From: Acetobacter nitrogenifigens DSM 23921 = NBRC 105050
Lineage (GTDB): Bacteria; Pseudomonadota; Alphaproteobacteria; Acetobacterales; Acetobacteraceae
Reading direction: 5' to 3'
Length of the DNA stretch: 54,526 bases
NCBI RefSeq assembly: GCF_000429165.1
Contig: NZ_AUBI01000018.1
Span: forward strand, 1-54,526
Shown here: one piece after another, positions 50,751 to 54,526 of the stretch
Layout of the letters: each line of letters starts with the position of its first letter
How positions within the stretch are numbered: the first letter of the stretch is position 1
Translations under genes and position numbers: made by a program
Notes under the pieces: model-generated
Database searches by the model: none
Told to the model about the DNA's origin: nothing
Seen by the model: only the letters and a program-made list of their open reading frames with translations

Positions 50751-51161
50751 TTAATTTGTGGATTTATCATCAGTCAGATGAAAATCACTGCCTTCTATAA
50801 CGGTTCGTTTAATCTGAAGTCGTTTGAGATTTTCGATAAATTTTTTAAAATGTTCTGTATTCATGTGCTCTTTGCTCGATAATTGATCCTTGTAGGTCTC
50901 TATGACCGTAAGCGAAAAGGGGGTTGCAGGCGCGGTAAAGAACGAAAATCCCAGAATGCCGGGCTCCTTGCGGGAGGCATCCGCATTTTCTCGGCAAGCG
51001 TCGAGAAATGGATTAAATGACTCGGCTGTGGCGAAATATTGCACTACTTTGTAATATCTAGGCACTTGCTCACGATCCTTCGATGAGGCGGGCGGAGTCC
51101 GGAAGAAGAAAAGGAAAAATAGACCGAATAGAAAAGCAATGCTGAGGCGGCGTATTATCAT
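50751..51161 (-). CDS. Secreted antibiotic-biosynthesis-monooxygenase (ABM) domain protein
   Basis: A 136-residue protein. An N-terminal hydrophobic segment (IIRRLSIAFLFGLFFLFFF) acts as signal or anchor. The rest is a dimeric alpha/beta ABM fold: YYKVVQYFATAESFNPFLDA, EPGILGFSFFTAPATPFSL, TVIETYKDQLSSKEHMNTEHF. Cytoplasmic relatives oxidise quinols or remove formyl groups; an exported form is unusual. AGGA precedes ATG at 51161. It lies 66 bp after the cupin gene and probably forms an operon with it. Codon use is poorer in GC than in the core genes. Confidence 0.78.
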   Translation of the reverse strand: MIIRRLSIAFLFGLFFLFFFRTPPASSKDREQVPRYYKVVQYFATAESFNPFLDACRENADASRKEPGILGFSFFTAPATPFSLTVIETYKDQLSSKEHMNTEHFKKFIENLKRLQIKRTVIEGSDFHLTDDKSTN

Positions 51162-51227
51162 CTCTACTCATCCTTTCTTCTGGACGTCGCTGTGAATATA
51201 TTAATATAATATTTATAGATAATTAGA

Positions 51228-51683
51228 TTAATATTCAGGTTTTTCGCCTTTTGCTGAAACGGATGTGGGAGTGCCCGGCGTTGCTGCATAAGTAATCAGC
51301 AGCACAGTTGGCTCATCTCCAGATTCACCTCTATGCACGTCATCCACTGATTCGGCAAAGGCTTCTCCGGCATGAAATGTATGCGAATCGCCGCTTGCGC
51401 GATCATGCAGGGTCAAAGTGCCAGAGAGCACGTATCCGGCGTTAGGAAATGGATGGCTGTGCCAGGGAAGGACGGTATGAGGCGCAATCGTAAGACGAAT
51501 AGTGACCAGTTCAGCAGGGCCCGTCGTAAAATGCGTGTAAGGCTTCCCGTTCCATGATTTTGTAGCCTCGAGCAGAATTTCTCTCTTGCCTGTTTGCACG
51601 GTGTCGGCGTTGGCGTCGAACGCAAATGCCGAGGCGGATAGGGAGAAGGCGAGTCCGAACGCCATTGCTGAAATCTTACTCAT
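51228..51683 (-). CDS. Secreted cupin-domain protein
   Basis: A 151-residue protein with a Sec signal peptide (KISAMAFGLAFSLSASAFAF, cleavage after about residue 22-27). A single cupin barrel follows. Motif 1 is LPWHSHPFPNAGYVLSGTL, giving two His metal ligands; in motif 2 (FAESVDDVHRGESGDEP) a further His is available. Related periplasmic cupins bind metals or act on small aromatic compounds. Its role here is undetermined. It heads the cupin-ABM pair, facing a divergent LysR regulator 658 bp away. Confidence 0.8.
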   Translation of the reverse strand: MSKISAMAFGLAFSLSASAFAFDANADTVQTGKREILLEATKSWNGKPYTHFTTGPAELVTIRLTIAPHTVLPWHSHPFPNAGYVLSGTLTLHDRASGDSHTFHAGEAFAESVDDVHRGESGDEPTVLLITYAATPGTPTSVSAKGEKPEY

Positions 51684-52341
51684 AAACGGTATCCTTTCAG
51701 AAAAAACTGTAGATTTTGAGGTCGAGTATGCTTTTGAACCACTCGACCTGACTACAACAGCGACATATGCTCGCTTTTGATTATTGGGTGTGGCGCGTGG
51801 GCAGCCATTGTTCCCAATGAAACGATTCTCTCGCGGTTGGTTGTTCCGCGTCAGTACGCATATGTATAGAGTTAGAAGTGAACATTAAAATTGACGTCTT
51901 TAGCTCTGAGGCTGCTTAACAACGGTGCAATTTCGTCGATGCCGAGGCGAACGATGAATTTTTAACCGTACAACCCATTCAGTCTGGAATCATTCATTCG
52001 CAACATATTCGCGTTAAGGGAAGTGGGGCGTGAAAACCTACACACGCAGCGTTCCGGTGCGGATTGTATTCAAAAATACAAATAATCAAATAAACGATTA
52101 TTCGCACGACGAAGTGTGAATATATTAAAATATAATATACTTTGTATGTATTCCTGCGTTTTCACCTCTGTTTTTTGTTGCGCGTGATGTGAGTTGATGC
52201 GCTGTCGGTATGCAATATTCTTACGCGACGATGTCGTCTTTAATCCAGTAGCGAAATGCATACAAATCATTCACTGGTGCATGGAAGGGAATCTGGAATT
52301 AGGATTGGCTGCGTCTGTCCGGCCGTTTGAGGGGGATTTTG
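51684..52341. other. AT-rich divergent regulatory region
   Basis: The 658 bp between the cupin gene and lysR hold no supported gene. The middle part (52060-52160) is very AT-rich and contains a near-palindrome at 52099-52122, described separately. Promoters for both divergent units must lie here. Confidence 0.55.
52099..52122. promoter_or_regulatory. Possible LysR-type operator
   Basis: TATTCGCAC and GTGTGAATA form a 9-bp inverted repeat with one mismatch and a 6-base spacer. The TTC-N-GAA core and the position between lysR and a divergent operon fit a LysR-type site. An AT-rich -10-like stretch (TATAAT at about 52131) follows. Confidence 0.4.
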
Positions 52342-53220
52342 ATGAGCGTACATGACCTGTGTTGGGATGACCTGAAGCTGTTTTCTACAATTGCCCAGGA
52401 CCGAACGCTAGGCGCGGCGGCAGCCAGTCTGGGCATCAGTCAACCGACGGCGGGTCGGCGACTGGCGGTCCTGCAAAAGAAAATGGGCGTTCCGCTCGTG
52501 CAGCGCGTCGGCCGCGGTTACGCGTTGACTGAGGATGGAAGGAACGTCCTGAAATACGTAGACGAAATGTCCAAACAGGCGGGCATACTCGAGAAGTCAT
52601 ATGGATGTGGGCCCCAGGCCGTAGCGGGTTCCGTCCGAATTGTTGCGCCGGACTGGTTTATCTCTCATGTAGTGATAGATCGGCTGTTCAATAAAAAATC
52701 TCCGCAAGAATTTAAAGACCTCGAACTGTCCAGCGATATATCTCAAGGCGAGATTGATAGTTGCCAGACGACAATATTGATTAGGCATGAGCCCTTCGAA
52801 GAGGTCCATGTTCTACAGAAGGGATTGGTTTCCGTTCGATACGGCGTATACGCGTCACAGAGTTTTGCAGTCGAGGGCAAAAACTCCATATTTGAGTCTG
52901 GAGAAATGCCCGTGATCGGCATGACTTTTGAACACTCTGCTCCAACTTGTTTCGGTTTGGCTCGTGAATTTCTTCCAGAAAATCCTATTTCCCTGCGATT
53001 CGATACAACGGAAATGCAGGCGCTTGCATGCGGTAGAGGACTGGGTTTGTGCATTTTGCCAAAAATTGTAGCCGAGAAAATGAATCTTCTGCATGTTGAT
53101 GAAATATTAATACCAAATCAAAAATTGTGGATTGGTTATCATAGGGATTTGAAGAATTTAAAGAGGTTGCGAAATGTAGTGGATTCAGTCAGTTCAATTG
53201 TTTCGCGCTCGGTGTTGTAG
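52342..53220 (+). CDS. LysR-family transcriptional regulator
   Basis: A 292-residue LysR regulator. The winged HTH is at residues about 8-65 (LKLFSTIAQDRTLGAAAASL; GISQPTAGRRLAVLQKKMGV; PLVQRVGRGYALTEDG), followed by the linker helix and a periplasmic-binding-like effector domain. GAGGGGG precedes ATG at 52342. Its stop is TAG at 53218-53220. The TA is the target duplicated by the IS5-family element and the G is the first base of that element; before insertion the codon would have been TAA. The protein is therefore intact. Likely targets are the divergent cupin and ABM genes. Confidence 0.9.
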   Translation: MSVHDLCWDDLKLFSTIAQDRTLGAAAASLGISQPTAGRRLAVLQKKMGVPLVQRVGRGYALTEDGRNVLKYVDEMSKQAGILEKSYGCGPQAVAGSVRIVAPDWFISHVVIDRLFNKKSPQEFKDLELSSDISQGEIDSCQTTILIRHEPFEEVHVLQKGLVSVRYGVYASQSFAVEGKNSIFESGEMPVIGMTFEHSAPTCFGLAREFLPENPISLRFDTTEMQALACGRGLGLCILPKIVAEKMNLLHVDEILIPNQKLWIGYHRDLKNLKRLRNVVDSVSSIVSRSVL

Positions 53221-53258
53221 GGTCTGTTAGATCTTGAAATTCTTCCCATATTGTAGGG

Positions 53259-54055
53259 ATGGAAGAAGGAGACGGAACAGGCACTTTTACGGACGAGACA
53301 TGGGCGATCTGGGAACCTCTGATTGAGGCAGTTCGCCCACGAGGCAAGACGCCGCCCCATGATCTGCGGCGCACGATAGCAGCGATTTTCTGGCGCCATG
53401 AGAATGGCGCGAAATGGCGGAGTATCCCCGCGGAACTGGGTCCGTGGTTGCGGGCAGCACAGCTTTTCATCCGCTGGGCGAAACTCGGCGTATGGGAACG
53501 CCTGCTCGAACGGGTTCAGGAACAACACGGAGTGGCGTTCGGAATGACTTTTCTGGATGGCACGCACATCAGGGCTCACCACAAAGCGGCGGGAGCCCAA
53601 AAAAAGGGGCCTCTTTCGAAGAGCGAGACCATCGTGAAGCACTTGGCCGTTCTCGCGGCGGTTATGGCACGAAAGTCTGCGTGATCGCTGATGGACATGG
53701 AAAAGCCTTTGGTTTTGCGCTGGCCCCCGGACAGGCTCATGAACTGCCCCAGGCACCAGCCATGCTCGACAGCCTTCCTGCCATTCCCCTGTGGGTCGTG
53801 GCGGACAAGGGCTACGCGTCGAACGCCTTTCGTGAACGGATATGGGACATGGCAGCCCGGCCCGCCATTCCTGCGAAACGACGCGATGGGGCGGTCGCCT
53901 GCCCAAAATGGGTCTATCGGCGCCGGCATCTCGTTGAGAACCTCTGGGCTCGCCTCAAGGAGTGGCGCGCTGTTGCAACCAGATACGAAAAAACAGCAAC
54001 ATCGTTCCTCGCCGTCATCCACATCGCCGCCGCAGCAGACTGGATCAAGCCATAA
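53259..54055 (+). CDS. IS5-family transposase made by -1 frameshifting
   Basis: orfA runs 53259-53684; the second frame is entered at 53606 and ends with TAA at 54053-54055 inside the right terminal repeat. The fused product is about 265 residues. It has the N-terminal DUF4096 domain (WEPLIEAVRPRGKTPPHDL), then the DDE catalytic core: first Asp in MTFLDGTHIRAHH, second Asp in WVVADKGYAS, Glu in HLVENLWARLKEWRAVATRY. The glycine/basic segment between (GRSRGGYGTKVCVIADGHG) lies just after the shift, showing that the fusion is the functional form. Both frames are undamaged, so the element may be active. Confidence 0.9.
53600..53606 (+). promoter_or_regulatory. Programmed -1 frameshift site A_AAA_AAG
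   Basis: In the orfA frame the codons read CAA AAA AAG, giving the canonical heptamer A_AAA_AAG, as in dnaX. A Shine-Dalgarno-like GGGAG lies just upstream at 53591-53595. A small hairpin (CTCTT/AAGAG, 3-base loop) starts at 53611. Confidence 0.85.
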
Positions 54056-54062
54056 CAGGCCC

Positions 54063-54206
54063 TAATTATCGCGCGCGAACGAAGTTCGAATGATTTATCG
54101 AGAATGGAAGGCGTGCCGTGAGAGTGCGTCCGCAGCGTCAGTGCGGTAGTGAACGATCACTCAGGTTGCCGGGCGGCCCGTCGCTACGGTGTTAAGCAAG
54201 GCGCTA
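54063..54206. other. 144-bp spacer between two IS copies
   Basis: This is the original downstream flank of lysR. One frame near its right end reads SGCRAARRYGVKQGA, reminiscent of a helix-turn-helix cut by the next IS, but it is too short to assign. Confidence 0.4.
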
Positions 54207-54526
54207 GGGCCTGTTAGGTCTTGAAAGACGGAGCGCACTGCATAGCTCTTTGTCATGAGCATGATACAGTCTGTATTTTCCGATGATGCATGGTCGATCT
54301 GGGAACCTCTGATCGAGACGGTTCGTCCGAAAGGCAAAACCCCGCCTCGCGATCTGCGACGGACCATGTCAGCGATTTTCTGGCGCCATCAGAACGGCGC
54401 GAAATGGCGCTCCATTCCTGCTGAACTCGGCCCCTGGTGGACGGCAGCCCAACTCTTCATCCGCTGGGCAAAGCTCGGCGTCTGGCAGGCTCTGTTTGAA
54501 CAGGCGAAGGGTCAGGATTCGGCTTT
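54207..54526 (+). mobile_element. Truncated IS5-family element, right window edge
   Basis: The terminal repeat GGGCCTGTTAGG begins at 54207 after TA at 54205-54206. The element runs off the window. It matches the left-edge copy base for base over the shared 320 bp, in inverted orientation, and is a different subtype from the neighbouring complete element. Confidence 0.92.
54255..54526 (+). CDS. IS5-family transposase, N-terminal part (cut by window edge)
   Basis: From ATG at 54255 the frame encodes the same MSMIQSVFSDDAWSIWEPLI start as the left-edge copy and is open to the last base, giving about 90 residues of the DUF4096 domain. The DDE core and any frameshift site lie beyond the window. 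The left-edge copy extends 13 bases further into the gene. Confidence 0.9.
   Translation, partial: MSMIQSVFSDDAWSIWEPLIETVRPKGKTPPRDLRRTMSAIFWRHQNGAKWRSIPAELGPWWTAAQLFIRWAKLGVWQALFEQAKGQDSA

Larger units (their letters stand above)
53220..54062 (+). mobile_element. Complete IS5-family (IS427-like) element, 843 bp
   Basis: Terminal repeats are GGGTCTGTTAG on the left and, complemented, GGGCCTGTTAT on the right. It is flanked by TA on both sides (53218-53219 and 54063-54064), a 2-bp target duplication. One transposase is encoded in two overlapping frames. The insertion point is the stop codon of lysR. It differs clearly in sequence from the two end copies at 1-333 and 54207-54526. Confidence 0.92.

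Noticed and set aside
1..54526. The whole window as a composite transposon bounded by inverted IS copies
   Set aside because: The content is mostly conserved housekeeping genes in normal arrangement, and the IS copies are cut by the window ends, which better fits a contig broken at repeats.

Overview
The window looks like chromosome of an alphaproteobacterium of the acetic acid bacteria type (Acetobacteraceae). The grounds are high GC, alphaproteobacterial versions of mfd, recG, sdhE, plant-type gshA and class II DAHP synthase, and biosynthetic housekeeping genes scattered in short operons. The genus cannot be fixed from sequence alone. Both ends lie inside the same IS5-family insertion sequence in inverted orientation, so this is probably one draft contig broken at a repeat.

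Layout. 1-1578: truncated IS, two small ORFs (a possible membrane peptide and a lipoprotein). 1579-5907 (minus): cytochrome c, hisN, serA and comM/yifB. 6066-9138 (plus): kdsB-pheA-dapA-smpB, closed by a strong bidirectional terminator shared with a convergent two-domain cold-shock gene. 10376-13214: an LpxR-like lipid A deacylase and a GGDEF-degenerate/EAL protein. 13355-19553: recG diverging from sdhE-mfd. 19664-30382: a GT61 glycosyltransferase, ohr/ohrR with palindromic operators, a nicotinate phosphoribosyltransferase-type gene, class II DAHP synthase, alkB, a secreted unknown, cysS and trmJ.

30458-35600 is an accessory region behind tRNA-Glu(TTC). It holds a decayed tyrosine integrase, a 3' scrap of dnaE2, a broken IS3-family element, AT-rich DNA and an intact two-gene cassette. 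The cassette encodes a 108-residue peptide with a textbook double-glycine leader and an unrecognised cysteine-free 438-residue protein. It is the best candidate here for something undescribed.

35669-39023 is a compact biotin operon (bioF, a BioH-like esterase, and a natural BioC-BioD fusion). It is followed by a regulator/methyltransferase divergent pair, a DEAD-box helicase with a DEGD box, a small HTH protein, AT-rich repeats, ubiA, and an rsmE-gshA-cpdB-glycosyltransferase run. 50751-54526 is lower in GC: a secreted cupin and a secreted ABM-domain protein facing a divergent LysR regulator, whose stop codon is exactly where a complete IS5-family element inserted. That element carries a canonical A_AAA_AAG frameshift site. 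A second, different IS copy follows 144 bp later and runs off the end.
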